From positions 18,567-82,566 of the forward strand of contig CAIJMU010000127.1 in assembly GCA_903821875.1 (NCBI GenBank): DNA of 64,000 nucleotides, given 5' to 3'. The position numbers and the translations under genes are program-made. Origin of the DNA: an uncultured Spirochaetota bacterium (GTDB taxonomy: Bacteria > Spirochaetota > Spirochaetia > Treponematales > Rectinemataceae). Under the pieces are notes generated by a model. The model had not been told where the DNA came from. It worked only from the letters and a program-made list of their open reading frames with translations, and searched no databases. Below are positions 53,256-61,885 of this stretch, one piece after another (the first letter of the stretch is position 1; each line of letters begins with the position of its first letter).

Positions 53256-53913
53256 GCCCCTCTTCTGTCTCAGTGGCCTCGAATTCTCCCACGGCCGACG
53301 CAACGTGATCCTCGATCTCGCCATTCCCTCCCTGACGATCGTGGAGGGAGAGAGGCTCGCCCTCCGTGGCTCCAATGGCTCGGGCAAGACAACCCTCTTG
53401 AAACTCCTCGATGGCCTCATCGTGCCGACAGGCGGCGAACTGCGCTTCCTCGGTACCCCAGCCTCCGAGCGCGCACGCGGCGACCGCCGGGTCTACCTCC
53501 ACCAGCACCCCTGGCTCCTCGCGGGGACGGTGTCGTACAACCTGCGCTTCGGAGCGCGGGCCCGGGGGATGTCCAGGAAAGCGGTGGCGGCACGAACCAC
53601 CGAACTCCTGGCCCTCCTCGGCCTCGAGGGCTTCGGGCCGCGCCGATACCGCGCATTGTCCGGGGGCGAGGCCCAGCGCGTCGCCCTTGCCCGGGCCCTT
53701 GCCACCGGCGCAGATGTCCTCCTCCTCGACGAGCCCACTGCGAGCGCCGACGCCGAATCGGCCCGCCTGATTCGCCGCGCACTGGAAAGCGAGGCAGAAA
53801 AGGGCTCAACCATCATCTTCTCCACGCACGATCCGGGCTTCGCGCGCGACTTCGCCACCCGGACCCTCGTACTCGAAAAGGGAAGGATCACGGATGCGGA
53901 TAGAATGCCATGA
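53245..53913 (+). CDS. tupC: Tungstate ABC transporter ATPase
   Basis: A 222-residue ATPase with Walker A LRGSNGSGKTTLLKLL, Q-loop VYLHQHPWLLAGTV, signature ALSGGEAQRVALARAL, Walker B VLLLDEPTASAD and H-loop IIFSTHDPGFA. It powers TupB. There is no C-terminal MOP/TOBE domain of the ModC type, in line with a Tup rather than a Mod system. It overlaps tupB at its start and moeA at its end (four bases). Confidence 0.92.
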   Translation: MSAEPLFCLSGLEFSHGRRNVILDLAIPSLTIVEGERLALRGSNGSGKTTLLKLLDGLIVPTGGELRFLGTPASERARGDRRVYLHQHPWLLAGTVSYNLRFGARARGMSRKAVAARTTELLALLGLEGFGPRRYRALSGGEAQRVALARALATGADVLLLDEPTASADAESARLIRRALESEAEKGSTIIFSTHDPGFARDFATRTLVLEKGRITDADRMP

Positions 53914-55148
53914 ATACTGACGATCTCCTCCACCCTGACGAGGCTCTCGAGCTGGTTCTCAGTGTTGCGCGCTCCGCCTTCGAAGCGGCCGGTGGCCTGA
54001 CCGCGCTGGAGAGCCTGCCTCTGTCCGAGGCCCTCGGTCGCTGGATGCCCGAAGCGCAGTATTCGACCATCGACCAGCCGCCCTTTGACAAGTCCGCCAT
54101 GGACGGTTTCGCCGTTGCAACGGGAGCCCCTGGCCAGGAACTCCCCGGACCCTGGCGCGTAATTGGGACGATCGCAGCTGGCGCGCCCGCGCCTCGCAGA
54201 CCCGGCCCCGGCGAGGCAGTCCGCGTGATGACCGGTGCCCCCGTCCCCGAGGGCACTACCTTCGTGCAGCGGGTGGAATTCACCCAGATGGCCGGCGAGG
54301 AACTCGTCCGCTTTACCGAAGCCGAACGCGGCGACAACCTCATCAGGCGTGGCGAAAACCTGTGCAAGGGCGCCCTCCTCATCCATCCCGGCAGGCTCAC
54401 TCCGGCTGGAATCGGACTTCTGGCCTCCTCGGGCTTCGCTACCGTCAGAGTCGCAAAGCAAGCAATTGTAGGCATTATTTCCACGGGGGATGAGCTCGCC
54501 GCCCAGGGCGAGGCCCTCGGACCAGCGGCGATCTACGACTCCAACGGCCCCCAGCTTCTGGCCCAGGCAGCCGCCGCCGGAGCCCTCCCCCGTTTCTACG
54601 GCATCATCCGGGACGACGAGGAAGCCCTCGCCGCGGCCTTCGACAAGGCCCTCACCGAATGCGACGTCCTCCTTGTTTCAGGCGGCGTGTCGATGGGCGA
54701 CTTCGACCACGTTCCCCGCGTCCTGGCCTCGCTTGGAGTTACGCGCGTATTCCACAGGATAGCGATGCGGCCCGGCAAACCCACCTGGTTCGGCAGGCGC
54801 GGCAACCGCGCAGTCTTCGGCTTGCCGGGCAACCCCCTGTCGACCTTCGTCAATTTCGAGGTACTGATCACGCCCTACCTGGCAGCCCGCATGGGTGTTC
54901 CCTGGTCAGCTCCGATCCTCAGTCTACCCCTTGGCATAGAGCTCTCGCGGCGTGGTGCCGACCGTGTCGAGTACCTGCCCGTGGCCATCGAAACGCGGGA
55001 GGGCCGCAGCGTAGCCCTGCCCCTTCGCTACCACGGCTCCTCGATGCTCAGTGTTCTCGCAAGTGCCGAGGGCCTCGCGCGCCTGGAGATCGGCGTCGAG
55101 CGCGTGCCGGAAGGAGGCTATGTCAGTGTTGGACTCCTATGGACGTGA
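53910..55148 (+). CDS. moeA: Molybdopterin molybdenumtransferase
   Basis: A 412-residue enzyme that inserts molybdate or tungstate into adenylylated molybdopterin. Seen are QPPFDKSAMDGFAV, GEAVRVMTGAPVPEGTTFV, GDNLIRRGENL, GLLASSGFATVRV, IISTGDEL, IYDSNGPQL, DVLLVSGGVSMGDFDHVP, MRPGKPTWFG and VFGLPGNPLST, all standard MoeA motifs. The C-terminal domain IV is present. With tupABC directly upstream the natural metal is probably tungsten. It overlaps tupC by four bases and moaA by 29. Confidence 0.94.
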   Translation: MNTDDLLHPDEALELVLSVARSAFEAAGGLTALESLPLSEALGRWMPEAQYSTIDQPPFDKSAMDGFAVATGAPGQELPGPWRVIGTIAAGAPAPRRPGPGEAVRVMTGAPVPEGTTFVQRVEFTQMAGEELVRFTEAERGDNLIRRGENLCKGALLIHPGRLTPAGIGLLASSGFATVRVAKQAIVGIISTGDELAAQGEALGPAAIYDSNGPQLLAQAAAAGALPRFYGIIRDDEEALAAAFDKALTECDVLLVSGGVSMGDFDHVPRVLASLGVTRVFHRIAMRPGKPTWFGRRGNRAVFGLPGNPLSTFVNFEVLITPYLAARMGVPWSAPILSLPLGIELSRRGADRVEYLPVAIETREGRSVALPLRYHGSSMLSVLASAEGLARLEIGVERVPEGGYVSVGLLWT

Positions 55149-55923
55149 GCTTCAATATCTCCGGATCTCGGTCACCGACCGCTGCAACCTCCGCTGCGTC
55201 TACTGCATGCCCGCAGAGGGCGTAAAACTGCTCAGGCATGAGGATATTCTTAGTTATGAGCAGATAGCCGCCGTGGCCCGGGCCGCAGCCCGCCTGGGCT
55301 TCGGGAAGATCCGCCTGACGGGGGGCGAACCCCTGGTGAGAAAGGGCATAAGCGACCTTGTGGGCCTCCTCCGCGCCATCCCCGAAGTCCGTGTCATAGC
55401 CATGACGACGAACGGCACCCTCCTCCCGCCCCTGGCAGCGGAGCTCAAGGCCGCCGGACTCGATTCGGTCAACGTGTCCCTAGATACCCTCGACGAGGCG
55501 CGATATGCGATGCTGACACGGGGCGGCCGCCTAAGGGATGCCCTTGCAGGCATCGACGCAGCCCTCGCAGCAAGCCTTCCCGTCAAGCTCAACGTAGTGG
55601 CCATGGAGGACTCGACCGAGAAGGAACACCAGGAGCTTCGGGAATATGCAGATAGTGTCGGCGCGTCCTTCCAGTTCATCGCGCGCTACTCCCTCCGCGA
55701 CGAGAAAATGGACGGCGGCGAATACGACAGACCCCCGCCTTGCGGCGTTTGCGATCGGCTCAGGCTCCTGGCCAATGGCAGTCTCAGGCCCTGCCTGCAC
55801 GGAAACATCGAGGTGCCCGTGGACTTCTCCGACATCGAAGGCAGCATCAGAAAGGCAGCCCGACTCAAGCCGGCGCGGGGGCATACCTGCGACGACCTCG
55901 AGGTAGGACAGATAGGTGGTTGA
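55120..55923 (+). CDS. moaA: GTP 3-prime,8-cyclase MoaA, short form
   Basis: A 267-residue radical-SAM enzyme for the first step of molybdopterin synthesis. The SAM cluster is CNLRCVYC (Cx3Cx2C counted from TDRC), with IRLTGGEPLVRKGI and MTTNGTLLPPLA. The second cluster is CGVCDRLRLLANGSLRPC, and the chain ends QIGG, the conserved GG tail. MoaA usually has 320-340 residues; here about 50-60 are missing, mainly between FQFIARYSLRDEKMDGG and the second cluster, where normal proteins carry the barrel-closing region and the GTP-binding Arg motif. All cluster ligands remain. GGAAGGAGG precedes the ATG at 55120, inside the end of moeA. Confidence 0.9.
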   Translation: MSVLDSYGRELQYLRISVTDRCNLRCVYCMPAEGVKLLRHEDILSYEQIAAVARAAARLGFGKIRLTGGEPLVRKGISDLVGLLRAIPEVRVIAMTTNGTLLPPLAAELKAAGLDSVNVSLDTLDEARYAMLTRGGRLRDALAGIDAALAASLPVKLNVVAMEDSTEKEHQELREYADSVGASFQFIARYSLRDEKMDGGEYDRPPPCGVCDRLRLLANGSLRPCLHGNIEVPVDFSDIEGSIRKAARLKPARGHTCDDLEVGQIGG

Positions 55924-55925
55924 AG

Positions 55926-56387
55926 ATGAGTGCAACTAGACTGACCCACGTCGATGGAAGCGGGAAAGCCCGGATGGTCGATGTCTCTGCCAAGCCGAAG
56001 ATGCGGCGGAGGGCCCTGGCACGTGGGCGCATCGCCCTCTCGCCTTCGACCATCGCCTTGGTTCGCGAGAACGGCATTGCCAAGGGCGACGTGCTAGCGG
56101 TGGCCCGTATCGCGGGCATCATGGCTGCCAAGCGCACAGCTGAACTCATACCCCTCTGCCACAACGTCGAGATCGAGCACGTGGAGGTCTCCCTTTCAGT
56201 CGAGGACGACGGCATCGCCATTGAAGCCACCTCGGTATGCACCGACAAGACCGGCATCGAGATGGAAGCCCTCACCGCAGTCTCCGTGGCCGCCCTGGCC
56301 ATCTGGGACATGTGCAAGGCCGTCGACAAGACCATGAGGATCTCCGATATCGTGCTCGTCGAAAAGACCAAGGAGGCGGTCGAATGA
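55926..56387 (+). CDS. moaC: Cyclic pyranopterin monophosphate synthase
   Basis: A 153-residue enzyme that works right after MoaA to make cPMP. RLTHVDGSGKARMVDVSAKP opens it; IAGIMAAKRTAELIPLCHNV, CTDKTGIEMEALTAVSVAAL, TIWDM-like AIWDMCKAVDKTM (catalytic Lys and His regions) close it. It starts two bases after the moaA stop, and its stop overlaps the next start (ATGA). Confidence 0.94.
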   Translation: MSATRLTHVDGSGKARMVDVSAKPKMRRRALARGRIALSPSTIALVRENGIAKGDVLAVARIAGIMAAKRTAELIPLCHNVEIEHVEVSLSVEDDGIAIEATSVCTDKTGIEMEALTAVSVAALAIWDMCKAVDKTMRISDIVLVEKTKEAVE

Positions 56388-56905
56388 ACAGCGAAGGGGA
56401 TTTCGAGATAGTGTCGCTCAACGTATCCCAGAAGACCGGGACGCGGAAGAAGCCGGTGGAACGGGCACGCTTTGCAGAGGCCCAGGGCATGGAAGGCGAC
56501 GCCCACGCGGGCATCATCGAGAACAGGCAGGTATCGCTCCTTGCGATCGAGGAGATCGACGAGGCAAACGAGAGGTTGGCTGCCACCAATGCCCGCACCG
56601 TCTCCACCCCCGAGGGAGCAAGCCTCGTGCGCGGCAAGGCTGGCCTGTCCCACCTCGCCCCAGGTGACTTTGCGGAGAACATCACGACCAGGGGCATCGT
56701 CCTCCATGAGCTCCCCCTGGGCACAAGACTCGAGATCGGGGACATCCTCCTTGAGGTATCGAAGATCGGAAAGGAATGCCATGCCGCCTGCGAGATCCGT
56801 ACCCTCGTAGGCGACTGCGTGATGCCGAAAAAGGGCATCTTCGCCCGCGTCGTCAAGGGCGGGGAGGTCAGCCGTGCGGATCGCGGTCATTACCGTTTCG
56901 GATAG
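56384..56905 (+). CDS. MOSC-domain protein
   Basis: A 173-residue MOSC protein. It has GMEGDAHAG, RQVSLLAIEEIDE, LAPGDFAENITTRGI, LPLGTRLEIGDILLEVSKIG and the Cys-bearing CHAACEIRTLVGDC. Stand-alone MOSC proteins bind the molybdenum or tungsten cofactor and carry or sulfurate it. Its place between moaC and mog suggests a cofactor-handling role for tungsto- or molybdoenzymes. The start overlaps moaC and the end overlaps mog by 32 bases. Confidence 0.9.
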   Translation: MNSEGDFEIVSLNVSQKTGTRKKPVERARFAEAQGMEGDAHAGIIENRQVSLLAIEEIDEANERLAATNARTVSTPEGASLVRGKAGLSHLAPGDFAENITTRGIVLHELPLGTRLEIGDILLEVSKIGKECHAACEIRTLVGDCVMPKKGIFARVVKGGEVSRADRGHYRFG

Positions 56906-57341
56906 GGCCTCAGGGGGAGTCTACGAGGACCGCGCGGGTCCCGCCATCGAGGAGATCCTCCTCGAACTCCTGCCCGACTGCCGTGTCGAACGCGACCTTG
57001 TCCCGGACGAGTTGGGCGAAATAACCAATGCCTTTAATCGGCACTCAGACGCTGACTGGATCATCACCACAGGCGGAACCGGCCCCGCGCCGCGCGATGT
57101 CACACCCGAGGCGACACGGGCCTGGTTCGACCGCGCCATGCCCGGCATCGCCGACTACCTGCGCATGAAATCCCTCGAAGAAACCCCGCACGCGGTCTTC
57201 TCGCGCGGCGAGGCCGGCATGAGGGGCAGGCAGTACATCGTGAACTTCCCCGGCAGCGTGAGGGCGGCAACAAGCTGCGCACGCTGGCTGGCGCCCCTCC
57301 TCGACCACGGCGTAAAGATGGCCGCCGGCGAAGGACACTGA
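56874..57341 (+). CDS. mog: Molybdopterin adenylyltransferase (MogA/MoaB family)
   Basis: A 155-residue MPT-adenylyltransferase that activates molybdopterin for MoeA. Motifs are IAVITVSDRASGGVYEDRAG, DWIITTGGTGPAPRDVTPEA, ADYLRMKSLEETPHAVFSRG, GMRGRQYIVNFPGS. GTG start at 56874 inside the MOSC gene. moaD, moaE and moeB, needed for the middle step, are not in this window. The last codons are the first unit of a 21-base tandem repeat (57321-57383). Confidence 0.92.
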   Translation: MRIAVITVSDRASGGVYEDRAGPAIEEILLELLPDCRVERDLVPDELGEITNAFNRHSDADWIITTGGTGPAPRDVTPEATRAWFDRAMPGIADYLRMKSLEETPHAVFSRGEAGMRGRQYIVNFPGSVRAATSCARWLAPLLDHGVKMAAGEGH

Positions 57342-57383
57342 GCCGCCGGCGCAGGACACTGCGCCGCCGGCAAAGGTCACTGC
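57321..57383. repeat. Three tandem 21-bp repeats at end of mog
   Basis: Three units starting GCCGCCGGC and ending in GGACACTGA, GGACACTGC and GGTCACTGC (57321-57341, 57342-57362, 57363-57383). The first unit encodes the last residues (AAGEGH) and stop of mog; the other two lie between mog and the convergent anti-sigma gene. Confidence 0.85.
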
Positions 57384-57388
57384 GCCTT

Positions 57389-57838
57389 TCAGAACCTGAT
57401 GAATACCCTGTCGCAGAGTTCGCCCGCCCTGAACACCAGCGAAGTCGAGAGCTTCCTCACCATGCGGAGACCCATTCCGTGCCAGCGGCGCGATGTGCGG
57501 TCGAAGACCGGATCGTGGTCGCCGGTGCGCAGGGAATAGGCGGCAAAGGAGGGCGACTTGAAGTGAAAGCCTACATAGAGGGTACCATTTCTACGGGACA
57601 CCCTGATCACCGCCGTGCCATCCACGAGGGGAACCGCGTGCCGGAGAAGGTTGTCATAGATCTCACAGGCTGCGAGTTTCAGGCGCAACCGCTCCGAGGG
57701 CAGCACGAAATCGATCCGGTCAAGGAAGCGCTCGAAGGCGAAAACTCCCGATTTCTCCACGATGAGCCTGATCGTTGCCTCCGCCGAACGACGACGCGAC
57801 AAGGTACCGGAGAAGACCGGCGTCATTGTCCGGTCCAT
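57389..57838 (-). CDS. Anti-sigma-type serine kinase (HATPase_c_2, RsbW-like)
   Basis: A 149-residue GHKL ATPase. The N-box is LKLAACEIYDNLLRHAVPL, DHDPVFDRTSRRWHGMGLRM carries the G-box-like GMGL, and a final strand LCDRVFIRF closes the fold. Such proteins bind and phosphorylate a STAS antagonist and hold a sigma factor or other target. The G1 Asp motif (DxGxG) is poorly visible, so nucleotide binding may be weak. It is the last gene of a minus-strand module with a STAS protein and two SpoIIE phosphatases; no sigma factor gene is in this window. Confidence 0.78.
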   Translation of the reverse strand: MDRTMTPVFSGTLSRRRSAEATIRLIVEKSGVFAFERFLDRIDFVLPSERLRLKLAACEIYDNLLRHAVPLVDGTAVIRVSRRNGTLYVGFHFKSPSFAAYSLRTGDHDPVFDRTSRRWHGMGLRMVRKLSTSLVFRAGELCDRVFIRF

Positions 57839-57906
57839 CCCCCCTCTCGCGAGCGAATAGGCGGGCCCAGCCTTGGCTGGGGGGTCTGGAATGGAAGGCA
57901 GGTCGC

Positions 57907-58233
57907 TCAGGCCAGGTCCTTGAGGCTCGAGATGACGGGAAAGCGCTCGATGAAGCCAGTCGACTCGAAGGCAAGCCTGGCGATCTCCGAGGGACGCAGG
58001 ATCGAAAGGCCCTTCCCCCCGGTTTCAGCATCGTCGAGAGCCGCCATGATCACGCCGATGCCAGCGGAGGAAAGTGTTGTGACCTTCTCCATCTCGATGA
58101 CCACGGAACCCTTCGCAGTCGCCCGGTCTAGCTTCTCCTGGAACTCCGAGAAGGTATAGCTGTTGATCGGCCCGGCGACCGATAGGACAAGGATCCCGCC
58201 TTCCTGTCGCTCAGAAATGTCCAATTGTGTCAT
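57907..58233 (-). CDS. STAS-domain anti-sigma factor antagonist
   Basis: A 108-residue STAS protein. GPINSYTFSEFQEKLDRATA and VVIEMEKVTTLSSAGIGVIM contain the usual phosphorylation segment (SSAG, Ser). Dephosphorylation by the SpoIIE enzymes upstream would let it bind the RsbW-like protein and free its target. The start overlaps the SpoIIE stop (ATGA), and the anti-sigma gene is 68 bases downstream. Confidence 0.92.
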   Translation of the reverse strand: MTQLDISERQEGGILVLSVAGPINSYTFSEFQEKLDRATAKGSVVIEMEKVTTLSSAGIGVIMAALDDAETGGKGLSILRPSEIARLAFESTGFIERFPVISSLKDLA

Positions 58234-60395
58234 GTTACGCTCCTTGACTGCCTGAATTTCATTACGAGGAGGCTTATGTCATCCTCCTGCCTCCCTGCGG
58301 TGAAGTCCAGGAGGTCCTCGACAACACCGTCTGTGATCGTCCGTGCATCCGACGCGAGCCGCTCGCGCACCGAGCGGATAAGGCGCTCCTTGCCGAAGCG
58401 GTCTGCGCGGAGGTTCTCCGACTCGGTGACACCGTCCGTGCAGGACACGAGCACCGAACCCGGCGGCAAGGAGATCTTCCTGGGCTTCAGGAAGGGCGAT
58501 ACATCGCGTACGAAGCCGAGGATCCTGCCTTCGCCCTGCACGTCTATGAAGGCATCGAAGCCCGGCGAATACAACAGGAGGGTCGGGATGCCGCAGTTGA
58601 TGAAATAAAAAGCCTTCCGCTCCACATCGAAGTAGCCAAAGATGCCCGCAAAGAAGGTTCCCTTCGGCATGTTCTCCTTTATGAAGGCGTTGACGCGCTG
58701 CACGAGGGCCGGAAACTCCTTCTCTACACGCAGGAAAGTCCTGATCATCGATTTCAGGATCAGCATGTTCATCGCGGCCGACAGCCCCTTGCCGGAGATG
58801 TCGCCGAGCACGAAGAACCAGCGGGTCTTCGAAATGCGGACGAAATCCACGAAGTCACCGCCGAGGGTGTGCGTGGACAGTGTCGCCCAGGCTGTATCGA
58901 TGCCCGGCGCGTCGATACGGTCGATCTTGTCGAGGGCGAAGCGGATGACCTGGTCGGAGAGCGCGAGCTCGCGCGAGACGGTGCGGACGAGCGACTCCCG
59001 GGCTACGTTCTTCAGGTAATACGCGATCACGAAGAGCTTGCCGTAGATCGAACGGAATGACTCATAGTCATAGTCGGTATAATCTGCTCCCGACCTCCGC
59101 GAACCCATCACGAAGGCGCCGATGATGCGGCGTCCCTCACGGGCAAAGACGATGGCCTCGCCCCGGAACAGGTCCAGGAAGCCCTTGAGCGCCGGGCGGA
59201 TCTCCGCCCAGCGCGGATCTCCCATCACCTCCGATTTGAGAAGGACCGTAACGTCCATGGTCTCGATGAACTCGAGCATCTTCGAGCCCTTCTCGACCAC
59301 GGCCGACCTGCCTGTAGAAGCGTAGATCGACCGGAATGCTCCCTTCCCATCCTCGATCATGACGGCGAACTCTGTGAAGTCGAAGGCAGATCCGAGAAGC
59401 CTGTGGGTCTCGGCGAGGACCGCGTCACGGCCGGCCGAGAGGTCGATGTGGGAGAGCCCGGACTCGAGGCCCTCCCGGTACTCCTGCTCCATGATGTGCT
59501 TGAGGCGCCTGGTGGCGAAGCCACGGGCGAGCTGCCGGGCAACCAGGAATGCGAGAGGCGCGCCGACGAGGGGGATCGTGAAGGACAGCCTGCCGGTGAA
59601 AACGAGGGCCGCGGTGACCGCGCCGAGGGGCAGTCCGTACAGGAGTGCCAGGATGGTCCAGGACAGGAGCCGCCGGACGAAGATCCCCCAGTCGAAGATA
59701 CGTACTATTCCTATCGCATAGCTCGCCGCGCCTGCCATCACGAGGGCCGGCAGCGCAAGGAGGTGGAAGGACCACAGGACCTGCATCCCGCCCGAGGCGC
59801 CATGGATGCCGCTGCCGGCACGGCCCAGCACCCAGAGCCCGGCCAGGCCGAAGATAGCAGCAATTGCCACTATCAAGGCCCGCTGCGATTCGATGCGATC
59901 CTTTGCAAGGAAGCCCCGGAAGAGAAGGAACGCTGCGGCGGCCAGGGCTATGCCAGCCAGGAGATCGGAAGCCAGGTCATAGCCGTCGCCGGCGAAGCGG
60001 ATCACGCCTTCGGGCACGCCGAAGATGAGTGCGATGTAGTGGTCAGTGCCGATGATCCAGGCTGCAAGCACGATACCACTAATAGCGATGATAGCGGCCA
60101 CGATCTTCGCCTGGATCCCCTGCCAGCCGGGGAAGGACAGGGAGAAGACGATGAACGAACAGAGGGCAAGTCCGAGGCTCGCCGAGGCGATCCTCGACAG
60201 CGCAAGGCCAGGAGTGCTCTCCCCGATGCCCGAGATGAGGTCGACTAGCCCGTGAGTCAGGGCGAAGACAGCAAAGAAGAGGTCCATCGCCACGACAAGC
60301 CAGCCCGACTGCCTCCCCTTCGAGATCCTTGATGCAGCAAATGAAAGGAAAAGGAGGAGTGCGGCGGCAATGAAGGAAAGGAGGGTCAGTCCCAC
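58230..60395 (-). CDS. Membrane sensor SpoIIE-type PP2C phosphatase
   Basis: A 721-residue protein. Residues 1-300 hold nine or more predicted helices (for example LTLLSFIAAALLLFLSFAAS), a 7TM-type histidine-kinase-like sensor. A GAF-like region follows (about 310-480) and then the phosphatase (about 500-715) with TLGGDFVDFV, FFVLGDISGKGLSAAMNMLI and VLVSCTDGVTESEN giving the metal Asp residues. It should dephosphorylate the STAS protein encoded next, with which it overlaps by four bases, in response to an unknown membrane or extracellular signal. The start overlaps the upstream phosphatase gene by ten bases. Confidence 0.9.
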   Translation of the reverse strand: MGLTLLSFIAAALLLFLSFAASRISKGRQSGWLVVAMDLFFAVFALTHGLVDLISGIGESTPGLALSRIASASLGLALCSFIVFSLSFPGWQGIQAKIVAAIIAISGIVLAAWIIGTDHYIALIFGVPEGVIRFAGDGYDLASDLLAGIALAAAAFLLFRGFLAKDRIESQRALIVAIAAIFGLAGLWVLGRAGSGIHGASGGMQVLWSFHLLALPALVMAGAASYAIGIVRIFDWGIFVRRLLSWTILALLYGLPLGAVTAALVFTGRLSFTIPLVGAPLAFLVARQLARGFATRRLKHIMEQEYREGLESGLSHIDLSAGRDAVLAETHRLLGSAFDFTEFAVMIEDGKGAFRSIYASTGRSAVVEKGSKMLEFIETMDVTVLLKSEVMGDPRWAEIRPALKGFLDLFRGEAIVFAREGRRIIGAFVMGSRRSGADYTDYDYESFRSIYGKLFVIAYYLKNVARESLVRTVSRELALSDQVIRFALDKIDRIDAPGIDTAWATLSTHTLGGDFVDFVRISKTRWFFVLGDISGKGLSAAMNMLILKSMIRTFLRVEKEFPALVQRVNAFIKENMPKGTFFAGIFGYFDVERKAFYFINCGIPTLLLYSPGFDAFIDVQGEGRILGFVRDVSPFLKPRKISLPPGSVLVSCTDGVTESENLRADRFGKERLIRSVRERLASDARTITDGVVEDLLDFTAGRQEDDISLLVMKFRQSRSVT

Positions 60396-61783
60396 AGCCG
60401 GCCTGCCTTGGCAGCAAGGATCGTCACGTCATCCTTGAGCCCGAGGTCCCCGACAAAATCGTAGATGAGGCCAGTGATGGAACCGACGAAGTCCTCGGCC
60501 GACTGCCGCGAATACTGGAGCAAGGAACGCGTGAAAAGTTCCGTCTCGCCGAGCCTTTCACCCGAGGAATTGACTACCTCCGTCACGCCGTCCGATGCCA
60601 GGAGAATGAGCTCGTCCGAGCGAAGCTGGATCTCCTCGACGGCAATCCTGTCCTCGAGGGGCACAAGGCCGACAAGCCCCATGGTGGGCTCGAGCCTGCG
60701 GAGCTTCGGCCCGAGGGCCGTCTGTGTTATGACGATCGGTTCGGCCATGGCCGCGTTGATGTAGCGCAGGCTCCGCTTTTCCGTGTCGGCGAGTCCGAGG
60801 AAGATGACCGTGTACTTGTCGTCAAAGCCCATGTCGCGGATTGCCCGGTCCACTCCACGGAGGAGTGCGACGAGGTCAGACTTGTCCCCTGCGATGCGGA
60901 TCGTGTTCACGATGATGCCCATGATCAGGGCCGCTGCGAGTCCCTTGCCGGAGACGTCGCCGACCACGAAAAGTGTCCGGGAAGGGTCGATGGCAATGAC
61001 ATCGTAATAATCCCCCGAAACATTCACAAGGGGCCGGTACGACACCGCGATATCGATCCGGTCGAGCGAGGGAAGCGTCTTCGGCAGGAAGGAACGTTGG
61101 GTCTCGGCGATGAGGGTCCACTCCCTGGACAGCGACGCGACCTCGAAGAGGTCCGAGATGGTTATGACCCGGTCGAAATAAATGCGGAGTTCTCCATAGA
61201 GCGTACGGAAGGCCTCGAGCTCGATCAGGCCGCAAAGACGGGTCAGGAAAAAAAGGTGAAAGCCCTTCGAATACACGAAAAAGCCCCTGGCTCCGACATG
61301 CACGTTGCTGATGGAGAAGTCTTCCTTCAAGAAACAGAAGCCCTCGGACCACTCGCGGAAGTTCCGCTGCAGGGTGTCGAGGATCCCTGCATCGGTCGCA
61401 GCTGCCGTAGGGCTCTGGTAGATGATCTCCCAGGTGTTGGATCGGACGAGGATGGCGCCTATGTCGGCTGCCTTTTCGAGATTTTCCCTGATGGCATCGA
61501 CGAGGTCGAGGATCGTGAAGGACTGGCCGATGCGCGCGGCGAAGTCGAGGATGACCCTGGTCTCGGGCTTGCTGAACCTCGTCCGCCGGACGGCACCTTC
61601 GATGCGTCCGACAAGGAGATCGCGCACGAGGTAGAGCCCGATGAAAAGGAAGGCGGAGAGGAAGATGGTCCACCAGGGCGAGAGGCCGCCAGTAAACGCG
61701 ATAATGGGTACTACGAGGAAGGCGACGGCAGCAGCGACCGTGCCGCCGAAATCAATGAAGGCCTTCGCGTTCCGGTATGTCAT
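60386..61783 (-). CDS. SpoIIE-type PP2C phosphatase with two TM helices and GAF-like domain
   Basis: A 465-residue protein. There are two membrane helices at the N-terminus (about 15-55), a GAF-like sensor (about 80-215; RVILDFAARIGQSFTILDLV) and the phosphatase (about 225-462): VNVSGDYYDVIAID, LFVVGDVSGKGLAAALIMGI, LILLASDGVTEVVNSSGE and LGLKDDVTILA. The first gene of the four-gene partner-switching module, it gives a second input on the same STAS/anti-sigma pair. No ribosome site stronger than a loose AGG run is seen near 61790. Confidence 0.9.
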   Translation of the reverse strand: MTYRNAKAFIDFGGTVAAAVAFLVVPIIAFTGGLSPWWTIFLSAFLFIGLYLVRDLLVGRIEGAVRRTRFSKPETRVILDFAARIGQSFTILDLVDAIRENLEKAADIGAILVRSNTWEIIYQSPTAAATDAGILDTLQRNFREWSEGFCFLKEDFSISNVHVGARGFFVYSKGFHLFFLTRLCGLIELEAFRTLYGELRIYFDRVITISDLFEVASLSREWTLIAETQRSFLPKTLPSLDRIDIAVSYRPLVNVSGDYYDVIAIDPSRTLFVVGDVSGKGLAAALIMGIIVNTIRIAGDKSDLVALLRGVDRAIRDMGFDDKYTVIFLGLADTEKRSLRYINAAMAEPIVITQTALGPKLRRLEPTMGLVGLVPLEDRIAVEEIQLRSDELILLASDGVTEVVNSSGERLGETELFTRSLLQYSRQSAEDFVGSITGLIYDFVGDLGLKDDVTILAAKAGRLWD

Positions 61784-61885
61784 GGTCCTGGGGTCTCCAC
61801 CGGCTTTGTTTGCAGCCCAGAGCCGCCTCTTTTCAGTATCGGCATCGCGAGCCCTCCTCCTGAGAAGCGGTTCGCGGCCACAGGC

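Noticed and set aside
57321..57383. CRISPR-like repeats
   Set aside because: The three units are directly abutting 21-mers without spacers, so this is a tandem repeat and not a CRISPR array.
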